From assembly GCA_902728285.1 (NCBI GenBank), contig CACVBU010000032.1, forward strand, positions 62,001 through 126,000: a DNA stretch of 64,000 nucleotides, in the 5' to 3' direction. Source of the DNA: Clytia hemisphaerica. Lineage: Eukaryota; Cnidaria; Hydrozoa; Leptothecata; Clytiidae. Positions 1 to 12,660 of the stretch are shown in pieces (the first letter of the stretch is position 1; the number at the start of each line of letters is the position of its first letter). Made by a program: the position numbers and the translations under genes. Below the pieces are notes generated by a model, which was not told where the DNA came from, ran no database searches, and saw only the letters and a program-made list of their open reading frames with translations.

Positions 1-127
1 TTTTAGGAATATCATTAGACTGTTTTTACTTTGCACAACTGCTTGAGCTGTACATATCAAACAGGTTATGCCCCTGTATTTAGATTCTTAAGTTAAGAGA
101 CATAGTATGAAAATATTACTTTCTCAG

Positions 128-3100
128 GTCTTGGAAAAAGTTTTAGCTGGACGAAAGCCAACAAACCCAGGTGGTGGCCCTGCAACGTCCCGTTCCAGTC
201 ACCCCATGGAAAAATCAAAACACCCGTGGACCAGATCGACATGGTGATGCGTTCGTTCCACGAACATCAAATGCTTAAGATTGTTGTAAGTAATTCATGG
301 TGGAATAAAACGTTAATAATTATATATTGTGCTGAACCTGAGACACTGAAACATTCCTGGAAATAAGCAATCTGCACAGAATTTAGACATCCTTCTTGAA
401 TTGTTTAGTCTATATCAAGCCCGTGTTTTATAGGTTATCGGCCTTATACTTTTCCTCTTTTATCTAGAAAAAGCATTCGACGACAATGGTAGCTGACTTT
501 CACGGGCAGATTAGTGCATTGAAATCATACGCTACCTCATTTTCCGATGCCACAAAGTTAGCTGCGTGCTGGTTCCAAATGCACCGGAAACTGACTAATT
601 TGTCTGTTTATGATATCGATTTAAAGTACAGTATTACTTCGAATAAACGCCCCGGTGTTTATTCTTTCTATTTTTTAGATTTAATGAGGGACGTTTAAAA
701 AAGGGGGCATTTATTAAATAATCTTTAAACAAGCTCACTTTAATAGAGTGAGTGAATACCTTTTTTGCCTTTTCGTTTCGTTCAGTTCAATATGTCATTT
801 TAGAAATGTTAGAATGGATCAAAGTATGTTTTGGTGCTTGAAAGGATTACAATAATAACATCTAATTATGGGAAAGGAACTTGAGGCGAATGATAAAATC
901 AACCATAAATTCGACTATGCTTTCTTTATTTTTCAGAAGTCGGTCCCTTACGTTATCTACTGATAAAGAACCGGTAGCATTCAAAAGTGTCAATTCTGCG
1001 TTGAGCTTCCACTTCCTCGGCACGGAAGATCACGAGGATTTCTTTGGGAACCTCTCTTTGGCACTTGCTGTCAATGAAATGCAGCAGTTACTTGATTGTG
1101 TGAGTATTATGTGTCAAGGTTATCTGAAGATTTATATTCAAGTTAAAAACTAAAGCCTTTTCCAAAGGTTTTCTTCTTCCCAAGAAGATTTTTGCATTTT
1201 CCAGTAAACCCATTTCTGTTTCTCTTTCTGTTTCAAAGATAACTAGCGGAAAGTTTGGCTTAGGTCCGAAGAGATTCCAAGATTGGCTCGATGCCTATGA
1301 CAAAGACACCCTTGAAAAATCTCTTTTGGCTTCTGCATCGAAACCTAAAGGTATACAAATATACTCTTTTGCTATTATGGCTTTTTGGTATATTCCAAAG
1401 GCTGATTTTCCAGTCGAACTATTAGCTTTAAAGCTATACAGATTTGTACACATTTTTCGACTTTAAAGAACAGATACATTAACATTACATTAACATTGCT
1501 TCCTTAAAGGTTTTTTATGTATTCAACACACTTTATATTGTAAAATCTTTGAAACTGAATTTCATTTAAAAGTCGAACTAAGCGGCTAGATATCCTACTG
1601 AAAGTAATTTTATTCTTGTATTATATATTATATAATATAGACCCAAAACTACGACTGACCATGACATTGGGACATCACGACATAATATAAAACTACGATA
1701 AGACAGAACAACTGACAAACTCACAAACTCAGGACATCAGACAGGTCTTCCTCAACGTACTTTCTGTGCCGATTGATTATTTTTAAACTCGACTATACTT
1801 TTCTTAAATTTCGAAAATGGACTTGAAGTTTCAAAACTGAATTCAAAATTACGTCTTTTCCGTCTTTTACTCACTTTTATTTGAAAGCTTTGAGAAATTT
1901 ATTCAATATTGAATATTTCAAAGTTAAAAAGTCAAAACATGATGATGTGGTGTTGCTTTCTAAAAGTTTTGATTTCTTTTAGTAATGGTGAATTTGTTGG
2001 GTATTGCTTTGGGCCTCAACAAAAATTTAAAGATTGTAGATGAAGAAGGCGTGAGTGTTGTTTGCGTCGATGATACCTCGTTATGTACGATGCCATTCAT
2101 ACTCACTTCTGGCGGATGTTTATATTTGGCTGCCTTTGAGGACTATGATCCAGAGAGTTGTCGCAGCCACAACATGTACTGTTATGGTAGAGAGGATGAG
2201 GAACAGGTAGTCTGCCGCAATTGTCACCTTGCCTATCACTTACCCTGTATTCGATGGCAAGATACATGTGGCTGCGATAAAATCGAGAACATAAAATTAC
2301 GGTACTTTTTTACTCATCATTCATATTATTGTTGGTCAAGACGTTAATCTTGCCCTTTACAAGGTGTCCGGCTAAACAGAAGACTGAATTTGATCAAAAA
2401 TATCCAAGAAATTTATTTATGGACCCTGAATATCTCGTTTCCGAGATTTTGAAATTGTAAATAAATTTTTAGGTAAACGCTCTATACAATCTATAAAAAT
2501 CACTAGGTAATTTTTTGTAAGCTATCGAGTTAATCGGTTTAAATAACCCGCGAGTTTAATCTAAAGTTTTATCATTCAACACAGTACATACTAACCTTTA
2601 TAGCATTCTTTTTTTAGCTTAATTGATATGTTCCACGAAACGCTTTTTGCGTCTGATCTACAAAAGTACCGACAAAATTATAGTAAGCCTCATTTTTTAA
2701 CTATAAATTCAATTATTGAGTTATTCTTCAAAGGGAAGGATCATGGAATTTATTGAAACCAATAGAAAATTTTCATAATCGTTTATGTTTTTACCTAGAA
2801 ATTTTCTTCGAATTTGTTGGATCAGAGCCAGAGATCGGCAAGATCGGAGCTGGTTGTTCGCCTTCTTTCGGAGGGTAAATGTGACGCACTGATGTTGATG
2901 AACACCTTCAGTAAACAAATCCCTCAGCAGATAGTAAGAAGAATTTTAATTATATTTTTCATCAGACACTGTATCCGTATTTTTTCAGAGAAGAAGAGCT
3001 AAGCAAGCAAGAGCGTTTGCTGTAAAGCTCTGGAATGAAGTGCTACCAAACCTATTGCAAAGCTTAATTATATTTCTTATTTCCAGGTCCGCACTCTAAC

Positions 3101-3906
3101 CTCGGTATTGATGGCATCGCCCGTGTTGGAGGGAAATCGTTCATTTCAAGAACGAAATCATCAAAGGGTCATTACTGAATTCCTTGTGCCAGAAGTGAGT
3201 ATTTTGAGCCTCGCTTCTGCTCGTTACTCCTTTAAAAACTGAAATTACGCATTTGATATTCATAAACATCCTTGAAAGAGAATTCCAAAACGTACTTAAA
3301 GAAAAACCATAGTCATTATAAAAAACTCCGGTCTGGCAATGTATTGTGTTTAGCTTTTTGTGCAATTTTCTATTGTTACAAACAAAAAGCAAGTTGCGAT
3401 TTGCATACTTTTTAATCACGTTACCAAAATATCCTCTTGGGATTGGTCTATTTTCTAATCACATGATCAAAAAGTTTGCAAAATAAATCAATTTTGGTAC
3501 GTAAGCTCCATCTTTTAACAATAAGAAGAGACAAAAGCCTTCCACACCAGTGTTTTTATAATGACTATGGAAAAATGAACAGTTCAGGGACAAAACTTTA
3601 CTGTCTTTCAAGGCTCCCTAAATTTTTATCCCATGAAATAAAAAAAGGAACCATTATACACGTAGCTTTTTTAATGAGAGAATGTTAAGAAACAATTTGT
3701 CCCCACGCCTTTATAATTGATAATTCAGTGTTTTTTGTTTTGTCTTTTTCGCTTGGAAATTATCTTTGACGCCATGTTTTCACGTTTAGGTATTGACGTA
3801 TTTGATCCAAATTGAATTTGGCTCTGAAGCTTCGGAGCTGCTCATCGAACGTGGTTGTTATTCAGCTTCAAAGATTGTTGGGGGGGAACTAAAAGGGAGT
3901 TTTTAA
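128..3906 (+). CDS. Unrecognised multi-exon gene with a Cys/His-rich (PHD/RING-like) module
   Basis: Proposed exons: 128-285, 468-601, 937-1099, 1239-1350, 1983-2301, 2364-2456, 2618-2682, 2799-2933, 2989-3021, 3087-3194 and 3790-3906 (stop TAA). All have AG acceptors and GT donors. Phases agree at every junction except 2682 to 2799, which I could not resolve. The 602 donor (GTCTGT) is weak. The first exon is rich in Trp and Pro (around K-P-R-W-W-P-C-N-V-P-F) and begins inside the gene, so the 5' end lies left of the window. Exon 1983-2301 carries a zinc-binding-like cluster, with C-Y-G then V-V-C-R-N-C-H-L-A-Y-H-L-P-C and a later C-G-C, as in a degenerate PHD or RING finger. I do not recognise the family. 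A nuclear or chromatin role is only a guess from the Cys/His cluster. A decayed copy of the last exon lies at about 6006-6100. Confidence 0.6.
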
Positions 3907-4386
3907 GTGAAGGAAAGTATGGTCAGGAAACATTTGTCAAAAGTAGTAAACAAAACTGAAAAAAACGGTTTACCTCCGAATACGATTGATTTTCTCGCTA
4001 AGGTCAACGCCCAATGACCAAATTGAACGTACAGAGAAAGATTTTTTGGAAATTTAGTCACTCCCTGTATAAATTGTTTCCTCCATTACTTTTTGCTTTA
4101 TTTCTGCTATATCTGAATTAGTCTTCTAGCTTGCTATTTGGGAATAGTTATATACTATAGTTCTATTACTTTTATTATTGTTTTTATTACTATTTTGAAT
4201 GAATGAAAAATATATCTTATGACATTGTCCCTGTTTTTTGTCCATGTCCAAGTGATTTCCACTTAAACGAATTCTTTCTAACTCAACAAACAAAATAGCC
4301 AAATTCGATCGCCTATCATTTCGTTCTTTTTTACAAGCACGTTAATTTCGCTATCGCTAGTAGAATGAAAAGGTTTGGAAAGTCGT

Positions 4387-4920
4387 CAGAGTAACGATTA
4401 CTCGAAATTATGTGCCCATTCATCGAAATTTCATACATACGAATGTTGAAGGTGTACTTTACGTATGGGCGAAAAGGGTGGGAATCCGAGATTATGTGCC
4501 CATTTATCAAAATCATACCTATTGTTGAATGATGTACCTTACGTATGGGCGAAAAGGGTGGGAATCCGAGATTATGTGCCCATTTATCAAAATCATACCT
4601 ATTGTTAAATGATGTACCTTACGTATGGGCAAAAAGGGTGGGAATCCGAGATTATGTGCCCATTTGTCAAAATCATACCTATTGTTGAATGATGTACCTT
4701 ACGTATGGGCGAAAAGGGTGGGAATCCGAGATTATGTGCCCATTTATCAAAATAATACCTATTGTTGAATGATGTACCTTACGTATGGGCGAAAAGGGTG
4801 GGAATCCGAGATTATGTGCCCATTTATCAAAATAATACCTATTGTTGAATGATGTACCTTACGTATGGGCGAAAAGGGTGGGAATCCGAGATTATGTGCC
4901 CATTTATCAAAACCCAATAC
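4387..4920. repeat. 80-bp tandem satellite, about 6.5 copies
   Basis: The landmark GGGCGAAAAGGGTGGGAATC recurs at 4467, 4547, 4627, 4707, 4787 and 4867, an exact 80-bp period. Copies differ by only a few bases. A more diverged unit lies upstream from about 4387, and the last unit decays after 4910. Each unit holds ATGGGC and GCCCAT about 27 nt apart, giving a short imperfect stem. Single copies occur at about 6325-6385 and 8507-8590. Confidence 0.95.
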
Positions 4921-5045
4921 AGATGTCGAATTCTCTACCCTCTTACGTACACATTCGATACTTTAATGGGATAAGTTTTCGTGGATTTAATGATCGCAAA
5001 AATTTTTGTAAATCACTTTTTATGAAAATGGAAGAAATTAGTTGA

Positions 5046-6650
5046 AAAAGGGGATGATTCAAAACATATCAGAGGGGATGCGTACATAGGGTGGTTAGCG
5101 AAATTAAGTCCCGTGCGAGATTCAAATGATTTATGAAAAAAATTGCCTCGCGAAAATATCTGCAGGCGAAACTTATCCACTTAGACTTAAGGGCTCTGTC
5201 CATAGTCGAGTACTTGATTTTAGTATTTGAACATAAAAGTTATGTTTTAGGTTCTTTAACACTTTTAACAAAGAATTACCTTTATGAATTGCTTTTCATT
5301 CAAATCCGTTAAGAGTAATTAAGAATTTGATTGCAAAAATGACGCTATGAACTTTAAAAAGACGTTAAATATGTTGCATTACCTTCTTTTATAAAAAGTG
5401 CTAAGTTTTAATGGGTAATTAACCTTTTTGTTTCGAAGTTTTTTCAAACTGTCTGCAAAGAATTTTACAAAAGTTAGGGCTGTTTTTCTATAACAAATAT
5501 GGATGAAGAGACAAATAAGGTTTTAAAAAAATTTCCCAAAAATCTTTATTTCGGTAAAAGATACACCATCTACCGCAAAAAAAATTTCAAAATTTTTTCT
5601 TCGCCGAAAATAAGCTCTTCAAAGTTAAAATACTCTTCTTCGCAAAAGTCATTGTCAATCGAGTTCATTTTCTTCTTCATCAAATTTTTTCAGTGCGATT
5701 CTTAAGTTTTCAGACTCAAAAACAAGGATAATTTGTCTAACAGAAATTGTATAACATGCCACAGTTTTGTGTGCTACATCAAGAAGAAATTTATATTTTG
5801 TACGTGGCAATAAGAGCCATAATTTTGGAATAGAGCAAAGGAGGTATGTATTACAATATCAAAAAGGATGAAGATAGAATGTTTTGCGGATCTTAAAGTG
5901 TCAAAAATCAGCAAACATTACCCAATAGAACGTTATGCTTCCCAGAGGCTGATCAATGTAGAATATGTTGGATATTCCATGTAACGATTGATTGATTGGC
6001 TATTTGTTAATTGTTGATTCAACTCTAATTTGGCTCCGAAGCTGCTCATCAAATGAGCTTATTATTCAGTAAGGAACTTCATCGGAGGGAAATAAATCGA
6101 GGTTTTTCTTATAGTGGATGTATTTTCAATAACGCATCTAAAGACCTAAAGCTAAATAGATAATTTTTGCGAAAACTATTTTGTTTACATCAATTCCAAG
6201 GCGTTCAAAATCTAAGACTTAATTCTCATTTTGGTCGCAAACGGTCGTTAAGATAAGATAGGTGGGAATCTGAGATAACCCATTATTTGAAAACACTCAT
6301 ACATACCGATGTTGTATTCTCTACCTTAGGTATGGGCGAAAAGGGTGGGAATCCGATATTCCATTCCCTTTGTCAAAATCATACGATGTTGAATCAGAGA
6401 AGTGTAAAGGAATAGAAAAAAAAAACAGCTTCTTGAAAACAATGGAAATACGGTTCGTCATCTACCAGGTCCTTCACCCTTAAAGGGAGTTTGTTTCAGT
6501 TAATGGATTTCTTTTGTTGTTGATAAAAGATTCTGCATAATTAGCGTGATGTGACGAGATTCTTTTGTTTTGAGTCTAATGATGCGCAAACTTTAGCAGC
6601 TTATATGATGTAAGAACTGAACCCCTATTAAACGAACTTAATAACGAAGA
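5046..6650. other. Gene-free stretch with a decayed exon copy and a solitary satellite unit
   Basis: No coding exon is supported here. At about 6006-6100 there is a degenerate copy of exon 3790-3906 (shared TTTGGCTC, GAAGCTGCTCATC and TTATTCAG stretches) with stops and deletions. One diverged 80-bp satellite unit lies at about 6325-6385. The rest is AT-rich sequence in which I see nothing. Confidence 0.5.
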
Positions 6651-6654
6651 TCTA

Positions 6655-7088
6655 CCAAGACATGCAAATGTCTCACGCGAGGCGAGACTGGATATAAGCG
6701 CTCTCAGTTTTTGGACTGCTGGCCAAAAAGAGCATTTTTTGATGTGAGGGTTTTCAACCCGTTTGCTCGAAGGTACACCAATTCAAAAATTGAGAACTGC
6801 TTATCATCCAATGAACGCGAAAAGAAGAGACAATATGGTGAACGTATTTTGCAAGCCGAAAATGGGACTTTTTCTCCGCTTGTTTTTGCGGCAAATGGGG
6901 CGATGGGACGTGAATTTACGTTATTTTACAAGCGTCTAGCTGAAATGATAGCAGACAAAAGACATGAAACTTTCTCAAAAGTTACTAACAGCATTAGAAC
7001 TATCATATGCTTCTCGCTCGTTAGATCTACAGTGAGATGCATCCGTGGATCGAGAGGTAGAGTACGACTCCCTCAAGATGAAGTTTAA
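6655..7088 (+). pseudogene. Retroelement C-terminal domain fragment, frameshifted
   Basis: The open frame at 6711-7088 contains A-F-F-D-V-R-V-F-N-P-F and then E-K-K-R-Q-Y-G-E-R-I, S-P-L-V-F and C-I-R-G-S-R-G. From memory, this region follows reverse transcriptase in many cnidarian retroelements and resembles a PD-(D/E)XK nuclease fold. The expected upstream part (A-R-L-D-I-S-A-L-S-F-W) is present at about 6680-6712 in another frame, so one base has been gained near 6728. No reverse transcriptase is nearby, so this is a dead 3' fragment. Family recognition is from memory. Confidence 0.5.
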
Positions 7089-7245
7089 TTTTTTTTTTCC
7101 TTTCTTATACATAATCCATAATTCTAGTAGAATTTTATTTAAATCCAAAAGATCCATGCTGGGACAGGCTCCGGTATATAGTATATTTAAAAAAAAAAAA
7201 AAATATTGGTCGTTTTTATTGAAAACCCTTTTGTTTTAACTTAAA

Positions 7246-8366
7246 CTAGCCGTCCCGGCGTCGTCCGAGACGACTTCTTACTCCTTTTAATACGCTCGCT
7301 TCGCTCGCTTTTCTATTTTTCAGAAACTTGTAGGGATTTGTATACAAATGTACTTATTTTGCGAGAAGAAATGTTCTTAAATTTAGGCCTTTTTCGTAAA
7401 AATTGATGTTTAAAATTTTTAAGGGGACACTAAAATTAATGCACATTAAAAAATATGGTGAAAGTATTTTTAGTTGAATTTTGATTTTTCTTCTCCTTAT
7501 TAAATTGTATAAATTTGTCATAATTTCTTTTGTTGAAAACCTTCAAACAATAATATTCTTGACTCGCTAAAAATAATGCTCATGCAAATATTGGTGAAAA
7601 TTGAGTTAAAAATTTCTCGCGAGAAATCGGTGATACTTTAAACGTGCTTTTTTTGGGTTTTTGGGAGAGGAGAGACTATTATTTTCCTCACGCAAGGATG
7701 AAGATAAAAAACAAATAGAAATTCAAATTCAGTATTAGAGGTACTTGGCAACACCGATCACTCCAAAGACCACAGTGCTTTACGGTGGAATATAAAGAGT
7801 GCCTTTTTTCAATACCTCTTAACAGAGTCAACAATTATTTAACAATTAAACTCAATGCGTAAGTAAAAGCGTTTTCATTTTGCTATCTCAATAGAACAAA
7901 AAATAGCAAACATTGATTAAAAAATTTCATAATTGAATTGGGAATAAGTCATCAACTTTTCTCATATTGTCAAGTCCATTAAATTGAAATGTTTTTATCA
8001 GAGTATCAAATAGAAGGGAAATGTCATCGGAGCTTTATTAATCTCAAGGGTAATCATAAATATGATGTCTTTTTGAAAACTCAAATTTTATCTTCGACGT
8101 ATTCCCATGTGAATCAAAATTATTTCATAACCGACATAAACTTTTTTTTTTTAACTATAAATTATGCTGATAGTGCTATTGCACAGTCAGTTGTGTTTCT
8201 CCATCAAGGAGAAATGTGCTCTTTTGAATGGAAGTGCACTTGGCGAATAGAATTGAATATACAATCAAAAAGGCGCGAAAAAAATTGCCGTGTATTTAAA
8301 AATCGCTAGCGAAAAAGCCTCATGCGAGAATGGGAGAGTTCCGATTTAAGCGTATTATAATATAGA
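7246..8366. repeat. Possible degenerate interspersed element
   Basis: One side carries ACTAGCCGTCCCGGCGTCGT followed by GC-rich CGCTCGCTTCGCTCGC. The other side ends near GCGTATTATAATATAGAT. Sharp GC-rich edges around AT-rich filler suggest a non-autonomous element. The ends do not form an obvious inverted repeat and no target duplication was seen. No coding region is supported inside. Confidence 0.35.
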
Positions 8367-8506
8367 TAGTACATGATAGGTAGTTAAAAAAACTTCAGAA
8401 AACTGCTCGTCATGCGAAGAATCTAAAGAATCCTGCATTTACTAAAAATTGACATAAAAAACGACAAATTTCATAAAGAACGACATTTTTATTACATATT
8501 CATAGT

Positions 8507-8590
8507 TATGGGCGAAAAGGGTGGGAATCCGAGATTATGTGCCCATTCGTCCAAATCTCAAACCGATGTCGAATTCTCACCTTATGTCTC
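8507..8590 (+). repeat. Solitary unit of the 80-bp satellite
   Basis: A single unit (TATGGGCGAAAAGGGTGGG onward) matches the array at 4387-4920 at about 50 of its first 55 bases and then diverges. It lies 3.6 kb from the array with no neighbouring units, which suggests the unit moves or was once part of a wider array. Confidence 0.8.
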
Positions 8591-8787
8591 AAAAAGGGCT
8601 AAAATCGAGCGAAAAGGGCAAGAATCTGAGATATTGATGAAAGTCCAATTATGTTTATTAGTAACCCCATATAATCATAAAAATACTAGAATTGATAAGA
8701 GTAAAAATCTGCTTCAAAAATGAAAGTCTCAATTTTCATACCGGCTTGGGAAAAACAACGTTTAAAGAGATGAAAAGTTTTAAGGTT

Positions 8788-9090
8788 TTAAATGGATAAT
8801 CAGATGGTTTGAGATATTTGGCACGTGGAATCCTTCCATTGTCCTGAGGAAAACCTCAAAATATTTTTGTCTAAATATTTCCCATTTGAATTACAAGTTT
8901 TTGGCTTTTAGTAAGATAACTATAGAATTTAAACGTACGAACCGTGCGAGAACCCATTTTCAGAAATTTTAAATTTTGATATCTCAACTTTAGAATATAG
9001 TTCGTAGACAAAAACAGTTGGCGATTTTACTCAAAACCACAGAGGGTTTCTACAGGCAAAAAAACTCAAACTATCTGATTATCCCTTTAA
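8788..9090. mobile_element. TTAA-flanked MITE, 303 bp (piggyBac-type)
   Basis: The element is bordered by TTAA at 8788-8791 and 9087-9090. Its ends are inverted: ATGGATAATCAGAT followed by GTTTGAG on the left, and CTCAAACTATCTGATTATCC on the right. A TTAA target and short inverted ends are the piggyBac signature. There is no transposase. A second member of the same family lies at 29257-29562. Confidence 0.75.
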
Positions 9091-9455
9091 CATTCCCTAC
9101 AAGGATTGGTTTACTTGTATTAGATTAGATACTTGTAAAGATTCACAGCTTTTCAAGCAGAATTCAATACATGGACTCGCAAGAAATTTGAGGGATAAAA
9201 GGCGACCAATCGCTTTTTCTATTGTTTATTTATGACGCTCTGTTATTCTTTTTATCACGACTGAAATTGGTAGGGTGGTAAATAAGAGGGTAAAATAGGG
9301 TGGTACTAAACAGAAGAAACGGTGTGAACAATTGAATTTATTGCGTAATTTAAATACAAAGAAAAATAACAAATTGGAATAATTATATTAAAATCTAAAA
9401 ATGATGACAAATTTATAATCAAAATACCAAATGATCCGGAGAGGGGCAATCATGA
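9091..9455. other. Gene-free stretch
   Basis: AT-rich, with a short run of G-rich words (AGGGTGGTA twice near 9270-9310). I see no exon or RNA gene. Confidence 0.4.
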
Positions 9456-9580
9456 ATTTATTATATACACTGGATGAACAACGCATGAAACGGTGGAGAG
9501 CGAAGTATCCACAATCGTGGATCGAGCCATGTCCGCAAAGGACAACTGTCATGGCGGCTTGAAATTCTCTGATTTAAAAA
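9456..9580. repeat. One end of a dispersed TIR element, related to 33052-33821
   Basis: Starting at GAATTTATTATATACACTGG, this stretch matches the reverse complement of the right end of the element at 33052-33821. Both include a GGACAACTGTCATGGCGGCT-type segment. Only one end is present here, so this is a truncated copy. Confidence 0.7.
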
Positions 9581-10790
9581 AATGATTAATAATCTCATTT
9601 CTAAAAAGTCCTTTACCTTTAGCTTCTTGTACTTTTACTCGCCGAAAATTTGAAAATAAAAGCGAAAATATTACAATTAGCAAATTCGATTGAAGTTTTT
9701 GCTTACATTAATAATTTGTAATTTCCTACTAAAGTCTGTTTCAAAAAAATTGGCAGTCGGCACATTTTCATACATTTCTCTTGATTGAAAATTGCTATTT
9801 TAAAAAGTAATACCTTTTTGAAAAGATATTAACAAGTGGAGTATTTCAAGAATCTAAAAATTTGAAAACAAATCGAAAATGAAGAATGTAACCTCCTAGG
9901 TTTTGTAATATCCCACAAATTTGAAATTTCTTACATTTTGAAATTGAAACTTCTTTTTCTAAATTTCTACTGTAGAAAATTCGAATGCTTGACAAGTTAG
10001 GAATCCCATGCTTACTTTCGTGAAATTCTGCATAAATTACCCTCGGTCTAATTATATTTCAAAATTGACCTTGGGAATTTATCCCAAATTTCCCTTGCAA
10101 CCATGAGAATGCTAGTACAAATCTTGAATGAAACAAACAATAAGTTAAATTTTGTGATGAGTAATTTTTTGATAGCAGTAATCACTATTTGTGAGACCAT
10201 GGTAGAAGGAATACCGCAAGGGAAGAAATTTTTGTGGAATCTAATTTCGCGATTAGGTTTCTGAGTTTCGAAAATTAAAATTTTGCAGTTCAGGGTATTT
10301 TGGTCCACCAGGGGAGTACTTTGGGTGGTAAGATATAGATAAAAAGATATAGGTGGAAAATAATTTTAGGTTCCAAAAATCTTTGTGAAAACTTACTTCT
10401 ACAAAGATTTCTTCCCTTAAGGTATTTCAAAATTACAAATCTTTCTTAAATGTAGCAATTTAAAAAATATTCTATTCCAATAAGATTGCTAAAACTAAAA
10501 ATAATGGTAAAATAAGAAGAGGGAACATTCTGACTTTATTTATTTTTATTTTTTCTCATTACCAGAAAAGTGACAACAATTTTTATCTCTCTAGATGAGA
10601 GTGGTATGAAAATAGTCCAAAAAGATAAAGAATAGTCACTTTCCATCTAAATTAACAAATGATCTTGAAAAAGGCTGTTAGGCCGAAATATTGATGCTAA
10701 ACATGTGTTGTTTTTTCTTAGTTGTTAAATTAAACAATGGATTTTACAAAATTTATAATAAAGAGGGCTTTTTGTCTGAGACAGATGAAA
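9581..10790. other. Gene-free AT-rich stretch
   Basis: No convincing exon, RNA gene or structured repeat could be seen on either strand. Short open frames (such as 10048-10308, minus) lack splice context and recognisable composition. Confidence 0.4.
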
Positions 10791-11140
10791 ACAATTACCT
10801 TAAGGGAACTTATTTTGGCGAGAACTAATTTTGGCGAGCAGCGAAAATTGTAATTAATAAAATTTAATTTTGGCAAGAACTTATTTTGGTGAATGACTGG
10901 GAAAATCATCTTTTTTCTGCCTTATCTTTAACATTTTTGTCAAAATGAGGGGTAATTTGGGAAAAATTCCAAAAAATTGAATTTTGGCGAGCGGACGAAA
11001 TATTTAATTTTGGCAAAATTTTTCTCAAATTAGTTCTCACCAAAATATACCTTAAGGTATCTTTGGACTTGCTCAAAATCCGCCAAATATTATTGCCGCC
11101 AAAATCAGTTGCTTTAAGGTGAAAACTGACTGGAGCCATT
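10790..11140. repeat. Dispersed 'TTTTGGCGAG / CCTTAAGG' repeat
   Basis: Repeated words AATTTTGGCGAGAAC and ACCTTAAGG occur in both orientations. TTACCTTAAGGGAACTTATT on the left mirrors the ATACCTTAAGGTATC-type end near 11047. Related decayed copies lie at 22560-22665 and 55695-55915. It looks like a MITE family with CTTAAGG-containing ends. Confidence 0.55.
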
Positions 11141-12285
11141 AAGATTATTTAAATAATTGTTTTCTAAACTTAGAAGCTGAATATTTTCAACTTTTTCAAA
11201 GATTTGCAAAAGAGAATAATTTTTTAAGTAACATAAGTAACATAAAAGATATTGAAACATGAAGAAGATTCTTGCTAAAATTGTGTCTAACAAATAAGAT
11301 TAATAGAGGTGCAAACGACACCCATCTTCCAACATTTCAGGGGCATGCTCTTTTTGCTAAGAAAATGGTATCACAGAAATTTGAGGGTGGCTTGCCGTTA
11401 CCTCGGGAAAGTTTTACTATTAATACTCGCGTATTAAGAAAAGTAAGGTTAAAAAGAAATTTAAAAAAGTTGACAATTTTACTGTGAAAAAAAGGAAAGC
11501 CCCATCAAAGGCAAGATCATCATGTTTTGTCAAGATTGTTTTTTGTTGCAAGTTTTTGGTCAAATTAGGACAGTTTTTATTTCCCTTTGAGATGCTAGAC
11601 ACATTTTTTATGCTAAACCCAAAAGTTTTTTTTGCATGATTCCCACCCTGCATTAATTTTTCTGCATTCTTCTTGAACACATTAAATGTTTACGAAATGA
11701 CACAGTGCTGGTCGACAAAAATCGAGTAACAAAAACAGAACTAGATTAAAGTTGATTATCATGAAAAAAAATCTGATCTACGGAATAAAAAAATCATCTG
11801 TGCGTTAAAAAGATATGAATAAACATTTATGAAAATAGGGCATTTTCCTCCAATATTTTTAATTTCTTTTTTGTTGTGTGCATACCGCAATTGTAGGAGA
11901 AAAGCACTACCGCAAATGCGGGAATTCCTTAACTGTTAATCGCTCAAATTTGAGCAAGTTAAACTACTATAAAAATGTTTTTGACAGTAGTCAAAATGTT
12001 TCATCAATTGCCCAATGTAACGTCTTTTTTTCCAAGTAAAACTTCAATGTTTGGACTTGGGCAAAACTTGAAAAATATTGAAATCCGTTAGGGGCACAGT
12101 AATGAAATAGGTGAAACAATTTTGCAATACTCTTTATCTGAATTATTATGCTCGCAAAATACCATTCTGTGATAATTGTTTTTGAAGCGTTATTTTTCAA
12201 CAGAAAAAGAGCTGCATAGAAAAGAATGTTTGAACATGGTCGTACTTCCTATAAACTAAATTAAATTAAAAATTTTAAAAATTAA
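11141..12285. other. Gene-free stretch
   Basis: Low-complexity AT-rich DNA with no exon that I can support. Open frames of 60-90 codons here have the composition of chance frames. Confidence 0.4.
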
Positions 12286-12400
12286 AAAATATTCTATGAA
12301 GAATTGCATGATTTCCCTAGCCCCCATTATTGTCTTTGTATTGCTCCAACACTGGGAGATTATTCATGTCCTCAGGTATGTGTGACCATAACAACGCTTT
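12286..12400 (-). pseudogene. Decayed duplicate of the 3' end of the mos-like gene
   Basis: On the minus strand this stretch aligns with the last exon part of the kinase at 12661-12780. Shared blocks are CATACCTGAGGACA, CAGTGTTGGAG, AATACAAAGA and ATGCAATTCTTCA, with internal deletions and stops. It lies about 260 bp beyond the intact stop codon in the same orientation, as expected for a small tandem duplication. Confidence 0.75.
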
Positions 12401-12660
12401 TTGTATCATATGAAAGCTATTTTCATACTCTTTTTAAAAGCATTTATGTCACTTCTGGTCACTTTAAATTATAACCGCCAGAGAATGAGACAGTCGCATA
12501 TATGTGACCTTCGTGGCCAAAGATTTAAGGATCTTCAACATTTCTTAAGGTTTTGTAAAAAGAGTAATAATTTGAAAAATGACTCCCCTTTAGTGAAATA
12601 GGAAATTTAAAACATTGAGTTCTACAAATATTTATAAAAAACAAACCTATTCTACTTAGA

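Noticed and set aside
4842..5045. 67-codon frame running out of the 80-bp satellite
   Set aside because: Starts within the repeat and shows no coding character; 80 is not a multiple of three, so the array has no common frame.
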